DNA of 64,000 nt from Diospyros lotus (Eukaryota > Streptophyta > Magnoliopsida > Ericales > Ebenaceae): the NCBI RefSeq assembly GCF_014633365.1, contig NC_068349.1, positions 28,906,753 through 28,970,752 of the forward strand. Direction: 5' to 3'. This document shows, in pieces, positions 1-11,429 of the stretch. The position numbers and the translations under genes were made by a program. The stretch's first letter is position 1. Each line of letters opens with the position of its first letter. The notes under the pieces were generated by a model. It ran no database searches. It was not told the origin of the DNA and was given only the letters and a program-made list of their open reading frames with translations.

Positions 1-705
1 TTCTCGCCTCTGCTAATCGAAACCCTAAAAACAGTGACAAGTCACTATTTTTTAAAAATTAATAATAATAATAATAAATAAATCCAGAAAAAACTAAAAG
101 ATCATGTCAAGACCCGGTTTACCGTGCGGTGCCTGCAAAGTATTAAGAAGAAAGTGTACCTAATCATACGTCTTTGCCCCTTACTTCTGCTATGAAGAAG
201 GACCTACTAATTTTGAAGATATCCATAAGGTTTTTGGTGCTAGTAATGCCTCAAAACTCCTGGTCCAGCTTCTAGTTAGTGACCGTTATGAGGCTGTCGC
301 TACACAATTGTATGAAATTCAAGCTAAGCTTCAAGGTCCTATTTACGGTTGTGTCTCCTACATTTTTTCCCTCCAATAACAGATCATCGATCTTCAATTT
401 CATTTAGCTTTATTGGAGAAATTACTATTTGCAAACTTTTATACAAACCCTCTCAATGTTCAAAATTGGTTTCAATCAGAAACTAATTTAAACCCATATT
501 ATGATAATGGATCTTTCCTCGTGGATGATCCAAACCTTATTTGGAATTTTGAAAACCCAGTAATCCAAGAAGAAAATGTGCCATTTTCTTATTTCCAAGA
601 GGGTAGTTCGCAACATTACCTAGTCGAAACTAGCAATAGCCAGTTGTAACATCCTGCATCGAGCGATAGGAATGACCGAAACAACTTACCCTGATGGGCC
701 TACAC

Positions 706-775
706 AAACTTCCCAGGGGGGGTCACCCATTCTTAGATTTCCCCAGGTCAAGCACGCTTAACCCTAGAATTCTTT
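706..775 (-). other. 5S rRNA-derived segment in the 3' LTR of the TRIM
   Basis: On the minus strand this reads GTTAAGCGTGCTTG and then a slightly changed ATGGGTGACC block followed by the GGGAAGT region, in the order of the pol III internal promoter and 3' half of plant 5S rRNA. The flanks are not 5S, so this is not a functional rRNA gene. Confidence 0.8.
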
Positions 776-1113
776 GCTTGCATTCAGCCCAAAAGGTATC
801 CACCTGGTGTTGTTTTCTTCCTTACTTATCCTCGATATATACTATCCTCTTCTAGGCTCCCAAAACATTCTCCCCCCTTGAGCATATAACGTCCTCGTCA
901 TGCGACCTTACAACTGGTCCCAAACCTTCTCCCCTTTGGAGGCTTCCATCCTAGAAGTCTGCTAGGAGCCGCTCCTTGATCAAGCCTCGCGCCCCGGCGC
1001 CACTCCCCGCCCTCATTAGACTGCCTTCTCCAAGGGTCGATTCTGATACCACCTGTAACATCCCGCATCAAGCGATAGGAATGACCGAAACAACTTATCC
1101 TGATGGACTTAGG

Positions 1114-1180
1114 CGAACTTCCCAAGGGGGTCACCCATCCTTGGATTTCCCCAGGTCAAGCACGCTTAACCCTAGAGTTC
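1114..1180 (-). other. 5S rRNA-derived segment in the 5' LTR of the TRIM
   Basis: Minus-strand GGGTTAAGCGTGCTTG and GGATGGGTGACC match the internal control region of 5S rRNA. This copy keeps the C-box-like block better than the one at 706-775. In known Cassandra elements the segment lies within the LTR, as here. Confidence 0.82.
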
Positions 1181-1350
1181 TTTGCTTGTATTCAGCCCAA
1201 AAGGTATCCAGCTGGTGTTGTTTCCTTCCTTATTTATCCTTGATATATACTATCCTCCTCTAGGCTCCTAGGGTATTACACCAGTGGCCATTCCCAGGTG
1301 ATATCAATGAACTTGGATCCGTTGTCTTTAGTAACCATTATCAACAGTGA

Positions 1351-1951
1351 ATATCAACGAAATCCAAATCTATCAACATGGGTGACTTAGATTAGTGTTT
1401 TGTAGATTTTGTAATGCTATCGTATCCCTTGACTATTCTATGATTACTTTCTTTGATGTTGTGTAATCTTGGATTATGCTCGATATTGTGGATTATGCTC
1501 GATATATTTCTCTCATGAGCTATATTGTTTATATATCTTTATTCTCTCAACTCACAATGTCGTTTTGATTATGACAAAAAGGAGGAGAAGAATCAAAATT
1601 TATGTATGAGAGTGAGTTATAAATATTTTTGTATGGGGGAGAAGAATGTATGATAATTTTTTTTTTTTTTTTATTGAAGTAAGGAAATTGTACATTTGAG
1701 ATATAGGAAATCCATTTAGGTATTCAAGGCAAGCAGGTGCAATCAAGGCAATCAGATTTATCAATCAGGTTTGCTCCTTAAATCTCTTAAAAAATATTTT
1801 ATCTATCGAGTTATATCAAAAATACTTTTATATTACTAGTATTTTTGATAGGAGGAGCTTATAGTATAAAATTAAGGGGGAGTTCAAAAATATTTTATCA
1901 AACTAATCATCTCATAAATTATGTTTTTGTCATCATAAAAAATGGGGAGAA
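1351..1951 (+). other. LBD 3' flank running into the 3' internal end of a Copia element
   Basis: No gene is seen. The first part is probably LBD 3' untranslated sequence. From about 1550 the text resembles the non-coding tail of Copia (SIRE-like) elements: a GATTATGACAAAAAGGAGGAG stretch, a GTATGGGGGAGAAG stretch, a T-run at 1651-1672, and the purine-rich AAAAAATGGGGAGAA (about 1937-1951) just before the LTR, a plausible polypurine tract. The exact junction with host sequence is not visible. Confidence 0.5.
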
Positions 1952-3351
1952 TGTTGAGCTAACTTTCTCATATTAATTAAGTTTTGATGATTAACAAAAA
2001 GAGGATTTTCAATATACAAAATATAGTATTTTTAGTGATTAACAAAAGGAGCATTTTTATTAAATATATTAATTATAGTATCGAATTATGTTTAATTAAT
2101 TTATAAAATATTTTTCATAACATGTGTATTACCAAAAATATTATTTTCTATTAAAAATATTTTTTTATATAATTTTTAGATTAATTTATAAAATATTTTT
2201 CATAGTATATGTATTATCAAAAATATTATTTTCTATTAAAAATACATTTTTTTAATTTAATTTATTAAACATTTTTTTTCATAAGTGTATGTATTTTCAA
2301 AGATGTTATTTTCCATTAAAATTATTTTTCAAAGTATTTCTAAAATGTATAAAAAATAATTTTATGAAATTTGGATAAAAAAATTAATTTTTCATTATTG
2401 CTACAGTACCGCTACAATGCCCCCAACGGTAAGAATTTTGACCGTTGCTACAGTATACATTACTATTACTATAGTGCACATTACCGTTGCTACAGTGAAC
2501 TTGACTGTTGCTACATTGAATTTGACCGTTGCTACAGTATTTTTTAGAATGCTTATAAATAGCTCCAAATTCATTTTGGAGAGCATTCTTTGCTCATATT
2601 GCCTATCCAAAGCACTCAAAAGCTCCCCAAAACTCTCAAGCTAATTTCCAAGCATTCAAAGCTCTTAAAGATTCATTGCACATCCACCGAAAAGCCACAA
2701 GGCAAGAGGAGAAAAAGAGATCGCAAAGCCGAATTCGATCTTCTCCATTCAAACTGAGTCACCGTTTATTTATTTATTTAAATATTATTGCCTTGTATAT
2801 TTTGTGCTTAATTGCTTATTTGTGTTCAAGTGTGGACAATTATTTGTGAATAATTAAATTATCATTGTGGATTGCATAGGTTTCCTAGAACTGTTAAAAT
2901 CTAGGTGAATCTAGTTTCCAAGGTAAGGTAGGGAGAAAACCTTGATGTTGGTGGTTTTCCTAGAACCCGTTGTAATCTAAGAGTGTATCTAGTTTCCAAG
3001 GTGAGCTAGTAGAAACCTTGGTGAGATTAGTGGAACCCCAAGGGTGGTTGAGACCTTGGGAGAGTGGAGTAGGTGTGTGTGGAGACACCGAACCACTATA
3101 AATTGTCTTGTGCCTCATTTATTTATCCTTCCTATATCTTGTGGCTTGCAATTTATTAATCTCAAATTCATATATACATAGTTACAAAATCTTAATTTGT
3201 TTAAAATTAAATAACGAGAATTTAATTAAAATAAATAATTTATATATTCTTAAAGAAAATAATTAATCAATAACATTTATTAAAAAGGGAGAAAAATCTT
3301 AAACACTCAATTCACCCCCCTCTTGAGTGGCCATACCTTAAGAGACCAACA
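1952..3351 (+). repeat. Copia (SIRE-like) LTR, probably the 3' LTR of a truncated element
   Basis: Starts TGTTGAGC right after a purine tract and ends ...GAGACCAACA. The CAATTCACCCCCCTC text near the end is typical of SIRE/Maximus-like Copia LTRs. A TATAAATA box lies at 2554-2561, after a run of GCTACAGT repeats. No primer site follows the right end, and an internal tail precedes the left end, so this is the 3' end of an element rather than a complete one. Length is 1400 bp. Confidence 0.75.
2400..2542 (+). repeat. Degenerate ACCGTTGCTACAGT repeats in LTR U3
   Basis: Five to seven degenerate copies of a roughly 20-25-bp unit with core CCGTTGCTACAGT lie immediately upstream of the LTR TATA box. 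The position is that of U3 enhancer repeats. The ORFs seen on both strands here merely translate the repeat. Confidence 0.75.
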
Positions 3352-4195
3352 ATGTGGGCCCGTGTAATAGGGTTATCTCATGCTTGTGTAAGAGGGCCGA
3401 GAGGTTCAGACATGGCAACACCCCGGCATCTACTATCACAGGAGACTATCTCATGCTTGTGTAAGAGGGCCTAGTGGGTCGACCATGGCTACGTTCTGGC
3501 ATGTTTATCTTGTGCCTGTGTAAGGGGGCTAAGAGGTTCATGGCAGCCCCCTAGCATGGCTACTGTTGGGAAGATTTCGTGGCATATCTATATATTGCAC
3601 CTACATGCACTGTTTCCTTTCTTGTATCACTTACTTAGATGTCAATATCTAACTTGAGTGTTTTATACCCCTGGAACATTCAGCATTCCAAGTATATGAG
3701 ATGTACCAGGTGATACAAGTTCCAGGCAATGAGGCGGTGCTTAGCTAGCTCTAGGTTTTTATTTCATTATGTACCCATGCAATCCGAGTGACATATTGTA
3801 ATAGCAGCTAGGATGCTCGAGCTTGTAATAAGTGTGTGAGTGTCCTACAGTTGTACTAAGGGTTGTGGTTTTGATGTGCGTGCGTGGGTAATATCTCAAT
3901 TAATGTACTTTAAATGTTGTATGGGAAGCTGCCATGATAATGGTTTATTCGCTAGCTTGGGCATGTGTGCAGTTGTAACTACAAGTAGTGAGTTGCGTCT
4001 TTTGGGTTTATTGAAAATTGTATGCATTTCCTGTACATATAAAGGAAATATAGTGGAAACCCCTTTATTTAGCTTTGGTTAAACTTTCAGGTTCGATCCA
4101 GCGTTTTCGTTGGCAAGGGTTTCCATAACGGTCGGGGGGGTGATGTTAGCTTATATTATGCATTGTTGTGTAATTTAGAAAAGCGAGGCATTACA
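3352..4195 (+). repeat. 3' part of a chromovirus-type LTR
   Basis: Contains about three degenerate tandem units (about 3370-3560) built on CTCATGCTTGTGTAAGAGGG. It also has the CCTGGAACATTCAGCATTCC motif (about 3670-3690) shared with other LTRs in this window, and it ends AGCGAGGCATTACA. Its 5' part is missing at the Copia LTR boundary, 3351/3352. No coding sequence. Confidence 0.55.
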
Positions 4196-4483
4196 TGAGC
4201 CAAGCTAAAGAACCCGAGTAAGAGCCCTAGGAAGGGAAGAGAAATAGAAAAAAAGCCACCCTAACTTGCCGTGCATGCTCAACTAGAAACACTTGAACAC
4301 ATACAAAAGAAACAGACAATTGAAGCATAACTCACATCCTAGGCATGTATACAAAAGATAACTAACCCATAGGGTTACATGGCGTATATATATAGATATA
4401 GAACAGTGCTAAGCACTCAAAAGATAAACAACCCTGGTGCGACACCATAAGATACACATCCAAACAGGATCTGCTATGTCTAC
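4196..4483 (-). other. LTR debris left of the Athila insertion
   Basis: Non-coding. It is continuous with 19564 onward once the Athila element and one TCTAC copy are removed, so it is the other side of the target. The target looks like a minus-strand LTR, but its left end is not certain. Confidence 0.4.
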
Positions 4484-7400
4484 TGGCTGTACTCTCACCC
4501 TAAAATTAAAACACAATAAAAAAAATACAATAAAACTTTTATATTTTTTTCTTTATTTTGGTGAGAGGTTTATACTCATCAATATACGAGTGCAGTTGTA
4601 GTCCAAATCTAAATTTGTATTTTCTGGATGAGTGCAGATCGTCCATTGAGAGATTTATTTATGGCAAAAGAAAAATAATGTCACACACACACGCACATTT
4701 GGATGAATTGGTAACATTATTTTTTATGGATTTTCAAATAACAGATGCTAGGAAATAAAGTAAGGCAGAAATTAAAATAAACACTGAATGTAAAAATATA
4801 GAATTAGATAAGACTTGAGTTAAGCTAATTTCAGCACCAACCCACTGATCCCCAATTTTTAGCAAAAAAAGATTAGCAATATTAATTTAATTTTAGATAT
4901 GAGAGTTTGCTATTAAATGTAATTAGAGATGATGATAGTTCTAGTTTAAGCAATCCATGAAAGTAAAGCAAGATCGCTACGGGGTAAACAACGTAGTTCA
5001 AAATTTTTTGAACTTACCCCGATCCTGGCGATTGGATCAACGTCGAAATTAAATCATTCACAAACAAATAAATAAATCTAACCTTTAGATTATCGAGTCG
5101 TTCGCAGATTCGAGCCGTCCAAGCGTCTGGCCTCTAACTCGTGATACGCAGCACGAGTCCATTGGCAAGGAGAGCGGAATATGAGTGCTAGCTCCTTCTT
5201 CTTTGCGCGGCTTGTGTATGGACGATAAAAGAACGCCCTTGTTTCGTATTGATGCCAAAAGAAATGGGGAAAAGTGAGCGGTAATACGTTTTTCAACTCT
5301 TAAAAAATGACACCAAAACCCCCTTAATTTTGGGCAACCTATAAAGGGATATTTATAGTGAAATATCTTAGGGTTTCTAAAACTCTAATGGATTGGGCTA
5401 GCCCATTAATTCTAATTTAATTAGAATCTTAAGTCGGCTTATTCTAGTCCAACTAGAAATATAATTAAATAGCCCAAATCCTTTTATAGGTTTAATAAAA
5501 TATTGTGGCCCAAATCTAATTCAAGCCCAAATATATTTTATTTAATATTTGGCCCAAATTAATTTGGTTCAAATATAATATTTAATATTTAGCCTAAATC
5601 TAATTTAGTCTAAATCCAATTTAGTCCAAATATAATATTTAATTTAATATTTGGCCCAAATCTAATTTAATCCAAATATTAACTTAAGTCCAAATATATT
5701 TTATTTCCTATTTGCCACTCCAACAAATAGAAAATTATTAAATTAGAAACTCCTTCATAATTTAATCAATTGCCATTTTAGGAAACTCTTTCCATTATAA
5801 CGACTCCTCGTCATACCGACGACATTACGTCTATTTGTTCTTTTTCCGTGAGAACCTACGAAGGCAAAACTTCTTGTCGAAGTGTCCCACTTAACCATAC
5901 GTCCACTCTCCTGGTTTAAGCCAGGGACCGTGCCTATTGCGTATGACTCATTAGGCTTCTGAATATGTTGGCAATGTGTCGGTACAAACACATAAGACAA
6001 GATTGGCCTCTAGCAAGGCATCATGCCTACCCAATTATTTAGAAGGATTCATAATCTACAAATAACCTTTCACAAGCATGGTTACCGTGTAATTCGATCA
6101 TCTCATTAATGTATCTTATGTGATCTCAAGTATGGCGATGTGTTGCTTGATAACGATCACATGAGTTTTTCTTCGGTTTTCCGGATATCTTCACTTAATT
6201 AGAAAGTAAATCAATAACTCCTTATTGATCTCTTTCACCATGGCCATGGATTTAAAGTGAATATCCACCGAAGGCGCCTTAGATACATCATCCTTTATCA
6301 AGGGATAGATGAGTCCCATCTTGGTTATGCACCCATCTCCATAAGCCTCACGATATACCCAACGATCACCCACGTGCAGCCTTTTTCTAGGCCCATCGAA
6401 ACGATGTCAAAGCATATCGGTCTTCTTATGAGATGACCGTGACAACCTCAGGTCCAAGGATTAGTTACACCCATCTCGTATGAGAATTCCATCAACATAT
6501 AACCAAAATGGATTCTCATGGTGAGTCATGTCCAGTAACACGTTCTCCAACATTGGTCACCTATGTACTTGTCTAGGCATCCCCATGCCTATGGGTGTGA
6601 GACCCCCGTTACTATCACATAGCAAAAACATAGCACATACAAGTCTTACCGCAATTGTCAATGTCCATACTTGACATTGCTACGACTTGGGACGTTTAAT
6701 GATGTCTAGAAACTGTGATGCATCATCTTACATCTTTACAGATTAATCACAGTATTATCATATGGACTTCTATCTAGTTTCATTCGGTTATTACAATAAT
6801 AACAAGAAACTAATAGAATGACTTCTTGTGAATTTGAACAACTCCTTCTTCAAATAATAAACATGATTACAATTGTCAGTGTACAACATGCCCAATCTGA
6901 TTGGGTCTAGAGCACCTACACTAACAATCCACATACATGATATGTAAGATTCTAGTTTAAGCAACTACCATAAATTCGATTGCAATTAATACACAAAAAA
7001 AAACTAAATTAATCATCTGGGTTTGGGTATGATAGCGTTTCTAGTTCTAGTAATTCTCATACGTGGCATGAAAGCTCTAAGTTAGGCTTACGCTCCAATC
7101 CAAACCTAGTGATTTCTCAATTAATAATACACACTCATATTGAAATTTAAATTAATATCACTCATTTAAAGTGCAGATTTCTTTGGGAATCATTGGCGTT
7201 GGACACTGTCATTGCCTTAACCCAAGATTGGATTTAGCTACTCATCTTCATTTGAAAGTTAATTGATAGGAATTTAAATGGCATAATTTAAATGACAGGA
7301 GTTAAAGGCAGAAATTAACCGGCCATTTAGGCGGTGGATAATAAAAAGACGTGAATTAAAATTGCATAAATTTAAAGGTAGAAATTAACCGATAAATAAT

Positions 7401-8166
7401 AAAATAACAATAAATGAAAAGAGAATTCAAGAGAAGAAAGAAAAGAAGTAAAATTATAAGAGAAAATAAGAGAGAAAAGAAGAGAGAACAAGAGCAATTC
7501 TCAAATAGAAACTCTAAGAAAAACAACTAAATTTTGATTCAAGAATAATAATAGCCATTTACAAGTGCAATCAAGTGAGCTATTTATAACCCACAAGATG
7601 CAATACAAACCACACAATTTCAATTATATAACTAGACATAATTATATCTAATGGGCACTCACACACCTAAAGTTAAATGGATTTTAGCTAAAAGGCACAC
7701 TTAAAGTTAAATGGATTTTAGCTAAAAGGCGCATTTAAAGTTTAAATGGATTTTAGCTAAAATACACACCTAAAGTAACACTTATAAAACAAATATTCAA
7801 AAATAAAAATAAATTTTTACAAGTTGGGTTTTGGGTCTTCTTTATGTTGGATTTGGGCCTTCATTAGAATTAAAATGCTTGGGCCTTCATTGGAATTAAA
7901 ATGCTTGGGCTTTCTTTGGAATTAAAATGCTTGGGCTTTCTTTGGTTGGACTCCATTTAATAGTTGACCAAATTGCATTAATCTTGAGTAATAACGTTGG
8001 CCATCCGATTGACTCTTTAACATCTTCAATTACGCGGCAAAAGTCAATTTCTTCATATCATCCTAACAATAGTACATAATGTGCATAATTATTCAAATTA
8101 AACATTAATATAACATAAAAATAGGAATACAATTCATCAAGATTTAGAAAAATTAACTCCTCATCA
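4484..8166 (-). repeat. 3' LTR of the Athila-like element, interrupted
   Basis: Matches 17926-19558 along its length except for the insertion at 4958-6926 plus one 5-bp target copy. On the minus strand it starts TGATGAGG and ends ...ACAGCCA. A minus-strand TATAAATA is at plus 7581-7588. Without the insert it is about 1.7 kb. Confidence 0.9.
4958..6926 (-). mobile_element. Solo LTR of a Copia-like element inside the Athila 3' LTR
   Basis: Flanked by perfect ATCCA duplications (4953-4957 and 6927-6931), and absent from the sister LTR at 17926-19558, which defines both ends. On the minus strand it starts TGTTAGTG and ends ...CTTTCA. Minus-strand TATA-like boxes lie near 5340-5360. It has no coding region. 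Organisation is close to the LTR at 45969-47475, hence the Copia assignment, which is tentative. Confidence 0.85.
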
Positions 8167-8180
8167 TACCCCCCAACTTA
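8167..8180 (-). other. Polypurine tract of the Athila-like element
   Basis: Minus strand AAGTTGGGGGGTA lies directly before the TGATGAGG start of the 3' LTR, the position of the plus-strand primer in LTR elements. Confidence 0.8.
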
Positions 8181-9760
8181 AACATTGCTAGTCCCTTAGC
8201 AATCAGACTATACACCTGCCAAGATTTATTCACAATAATCATAGGAATGTAAAAATTTCATATTCTAAACTGAAATGCATAAAATTGAATAAGTAATTTG
8301 GCATACAGTCGAACATTCTAAATCGGATTTTTGGTTAAAGGTCATACAATCTTAGAAATGGTAATCAGGATGATTAACACACAAACTTACTTGCTCGAAT
8401 TTTTGACTTTAAACCTTATTGTGGATTTTCCCTCCAATAAAAATAATTCCTCAAGTGTACACACAAGGGGGAGCACCATTATAAGAGTAAATGTAGAACA
8501 AGTTCAAAACTCGGTGTTATCCCAAATACAATGAACGTATTTTCATGAAAGAATAGGGAAAATGACATAGCTTCATGATTGGAATAATGTCTTGAATGAG
8601 TAGCCTCTGAACTTATACATAATTCTCTACTCCAAATTTGAATCCTAAGATCACATGATTTATAACATCAAGAGGGACCAAACCGGGTTGTAATGGGGCT
8701 ATGAGGTTAATACGAGTTGTCAAATAAAAGGGTAAAGTGTGCAAAGGGTGTGTTGGGATTTTTTTTCCAGCATTTATTTTGAAACACTTGTGCTGAATAG
8801 CTAAGAGAACTTCCTCTATTTTCTTTTTTTTTTATATATATTAAAATACCGAGATAGATTGATCCCTAAAAACACACCAAGTTTGGACAAACTTCATGTG
8901 GTTACAGTTTAAATAAGGGTAAGAAAAGAAATTGTGCTAAGAACAACTCAAATGGTCTAGCAAGGGAGGTTAATGTAAAGAAAGAAAAAAAATTAATAGG
9001 CCCAAATTGAAAGAAATTGATCCCTCTATCATGCTTCTACAAAACGATTTTACTCAGTCAACTAATTCAGAGTTTGAAACCAGTTAAATTCATCCGTTAT
9101 CATATTAGACATTCAAAACGAATTAATGTCTTGAAACTATTGAAAAGATGAGATAAACAATAAAGCACATTAGAGTAAGTGTTATTTCACTCAGAATCAA
9201 CATTTATTAGGTTCAAACACTCACTCAGGTAATAGTCTCCACTTCTGTTGAGGGATCATGCAGTGTACTAATCAGCTAATTACTGTTATCTTTGACTTTA
9301 TGAATGATAACCAATTTCTAATTTTTAAATACCCAATGAATGCAAATTACCCGTTCTAATGCATATACGTTTTCAAGAAAGAGAAATTAATGCATTCATT
9401 TTTCATATTACAAACTTAATCGGCTATTAGTGTATAACTCCAAACCTTTAGGGATAGCATTATTTAAAACACACAATTTTTTTTTTAATAAGAGCAGATA
9501 AAGATAACCAATTCACACAAGACTACAAGCAAGCAATAGCAAATTCACAGTTAAACATAAACCAGATAATTCATAACTAGACATTACTCCCTCCAACTTG
9601 AATTGCAGTAATAAAATAAGGTTGTTAGAAATACCTGTAACTCCACAAATCCATATAGATTTACTGTGATCTGCTAAAACAAATAAATGAGCATACCATA
9701 TATATATATATTTTTTTTATATATATAATTTTTTTACATCGAAGAAAATTTATGCAAGTC
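8181..9760 (-). other. Non-coding 3' region of the Athila-like element
   Basis: AT-rich sequence with homopolymer T runs and no supported gene or recognisable domain on either strand. Short ORFs such as 8331-8534 have no family features. Confidence 0.6.
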
Positions 9761-9762
9761 AT

Positions 9763-9960
9763 AAAATAAACAGATGCGTCTCAAGAGTACAAAAAGTACT
9801 CCTTACTCAGCCATTTTATCATAGACTCGCCTAACAACATTCCACAGTTTTTTTTTTTTTTTAAATAATAACACAACCAAGAAAAATCTTGCAAGTTGTA
9901 AAATAAACAGATGCGTCTCAAGAGTACAAAAAGTACTCCTTACTTAGCCATCTTAAAAAA
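9763..9960 (-). repeat. Two copies of a 50-60-bp segment downstream of the LOG copy
   Basis: The plus-strand text GATGCGTCTCAAGAGTACA, continuing to about CTTACTCAGCCAT, occurs near 9774-9820 and again near 9911-9952. A minus-strand A-run (plus 9849-9862) lies between them. A diverged relative is at about 10951-11005, inside the cysteine-rich ORF, so these look like scattered pieces of one source sequence. Confidence 0.6.
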
Positions 9961-9969
9961 GAGCATTCC

Positions 9970-10630
9970 TTATAGTGATAAATCTAAATTAATCGGACCT
10001 CTTTGGCGCTTGTTACTAATTGCCTTAGACCAGTCTATCCGAGGCTCATAAGGATCGTGTTGTGGAACATAAGCATGTAATTTCTCTAGCAGCTCCTCAA
10101 TGGTGGATGCTTGAAATGAGAATCTTTCTTGCTGACAGAGAAATGAACTTGTGGTCCACAGCCTGATCAAGAAAAGAGAGCAACCCATCGAAAAAATGGT
10201 TAACATTTAAAAGTCCAATGGGTTTGGTATGGAGATTTATCTTAGCCCAAGACATTATACAAAAGATTTCTTCAAGTGTACCAAAACCTCCTGGCAAAGC
10301 AATGAATGCGTCTGACTGATAAATCTTATAAGCCATGCTCTCAGACATATAAGTCGTTTCTATAAGTTGACCGCGTGTAATCCCGGAAATGTGTGGATCA
10401 GCCAAAAGGATTGGCATTACACCTACCACATATGATTTTCCAAGATGTGCAGCTTGTGAAACACAACCATTCAATCCACGACTTCCCCCTCCATATACCA
10501 AATTAATTTTTTGCTCTCCCAATTTTAGGCCAAGTTCGCTTGCTGTAAGTGTGTAACAAACATCGCTCCCAAGTTGAGAGCCACATAGTACACATATGGT
10601 ATTGATTCGATGAACTAACTAACCTTCCAT
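9970..10630 (-). pseudogene. Intron-less LOG-like (cytokinin riboside monophosphate phosphoribohydrolase) copy
   Basis: LOG enzymes release active cytokinin bases from their riboside 5'-monophosphates in the cytosol. From ATG 10630 the minus strand covers the whole family length (about 215 residues) in one exon: an N-terminal CVLCGSQLG, then LVYGGGSRGLNG (nucleotide-binding loop), SDAFIALPGGFGTLEE (the PGGxGTxxE signature) and KPIGLLNV. A TAG stop is the fourth codon (10619-10621). A frameshift near 10110-10118 throws the C-terminal part, including TIEELLEKL, into another frame, ending at 9970. The Arg-Lys pair expected about 12 residues before SDAF is not visible. Plant LOG genes normally have several introns, so a single-exon copy points to an RNA intermediate; an A-run about 110 nt beyond the stop (plus 9849-9862) fits. 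It lies in the retroelement's own sense direction, between integrase and 3' LTR. Confidence 0.87.
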
Positions 10631-10933
10631 TTACGTTTGTTCCTTATGTATGCCTTGGAAAAAGGTTTGGTGATCAAAAGTAACTATATAAGGATTCAAC
10701 AAGAAATAAACACAAACAAAAATCATGTGAATGTACAAGTAGTTGTGATTGTGGTTCACATCTTCCTCTGGTTTTACGTCTAGAAACGGCTTAAACACCT
10801 TCTATGAAGTGCGGATAGGCTTCCCATCCTATTTTCTTATAGATTGGCAAATATAGTCGTTTTTAGTCAGATTCCCAAGACTATAGCGTTGGTGGTCACT
10901 TATGAACTGGGTCCATAAAGCAAGAAGTTTTCT
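10631..10933 (-). other. Possible continuation of the cysteine-rich ORF, broken
   Basis: After the stop at 10934-10936 the same minus frame goes on with protein-like text (for example KLLALWTQFIS and KVFKPFLDVKPEEDV), interrupted by two further stops, before the LOG ATG at 10630. This suggests the ORF was once longer. The product is not recognised. Confidence 0.4.
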
Positions 10934-11191
10934 TTACACTATTCCACACGGATACGTCTCAAGAGTCAATCGGATATCATCCAAAGACTCTTTACTCAGT
11001 CCATCCTTTATGAAACTAATTTTATCTTCTCGATTTACAGATGTAAATCCCATAGATTTGCATCCTGTGTTACAGGTCCAACGAGCACATTTGTGACAAC
11101 CATTCACTCTTTTTGCTCTTCGTTTCTTCTCAAAACTACTCTTTCCTAAGCCTGGAAAATGCTTAAAACTAGGTGAAGTTTCGCTTAGTAA
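10934..11191 (-). pseudogene. Unidentified cysteine-rich ORF fragment upstream of LOG
   Basis: An 85-codon open stretch on the minus strand with no Met at its start. A basic run (KKRRAKR) is followed by CHKCARWTCNTGC (C-x2-C-x4-C-x3-C, a possible metal site) and then a charged region with SLDDIRLTLETYPCG. Composition is protein-like rather than random AT-rich translation. A TTTTCCAG acceptor-like site (plus about 11151-11158) sits before the basic part, so the true exon may begin there. I do not recognise the family. It lies between integrase and the LOG copy, so it may be host sequence captured together with LOG, or an element-specific ORF. Confidence 0.45.
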
Positions 11192-11429
11192 TCAAACTTT
11201 TACTTCGATTAACCAACAAATATCTTTAGGGATGTTATTATACATCAATAACCTAAGTCTTTCACATCTAGCGAGATAAATTTTTTTAAATCATTCATTG
11301 GGAGAGATGGATAATACTTGCGAATTTTTGAGAGTTAAAGATCCATTTTTTTTTTTTGTAATTAAAATACAATTATAATAAGAGAAAAGTAAAAACTATG
11401 AATCTTACAAAATGAACGAGAGTACCTGA

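Larger units (their letters stand above)
645..1280 (-). mobile_element. Cassandra-type TRIM retrotransposon with 5S rRNA-like LTRs
   Basis: Two direct LTRs (645-867 and 1054-1280, about 225 bp each, TG...CA ends) flank a short non-coding interior. Read on the minus strand, the 5' LTR is the right copy. It is followed after 2 nt by TGGTATCAGA (plus 1042-1051), the usual initiator-Met-tRNA primer site, and a purine tract (plus 868-880) precedes the left LTR. CCAGT is duplicated exactly at 640-644 and 1281-1285. Each LTR holds a 5S rRNA-like stretch, the hallmark of Cassandra. It codes for nothing and would depend on other elements for reverse transcription. The short ORFs across it are chance. 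Confidence 0.93.
104..1350 (+). pseudogene. LOB-domain (LBD) transcription factor pseudogene, split by a TRIM
   Basis: LBD proteins are plant-specific nuclear DNA-binding factors acting in organ-boundary and lateral-organ development. The frame opening at ATG 104 reads a LOB domain: the CGACKVLRRKC cysteine block, then FAPYF, then HKVFGASN (the GAS block), then PIYGCV and a leucine-rich stretch. Two in-frame stops (TAA at 161 and 377) break it, and the fourth cysteine of the C-x2-C-x6-C-x3-C block is Tyr. The frame runs on through a divergent acidic/aromatic C-terminal region to 644, where a TRIM element is inserted. After the element and its duplicated CCAGT, the same frame resumes at 1286 and ends at TGA 1348-1350. 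The apparent stop at 647-649 belongs to the TRIM. No intron is visible. Family assignment is firm; the subfamily is not resolved. It is clearly non-functional. Confidence 0.88.

Noticed and set aside
976..1263. 95-codon plus-strand ORF
   Set aside because: Lies across the TRIM interior and LTR, antisense to the element, no family features.
2401..2644. Overlapping ORFs on both strands with VATVK/TVATV repeats
   Set aside because: They translate the GCTACAGT tandem repeat of the LTR; no gene.
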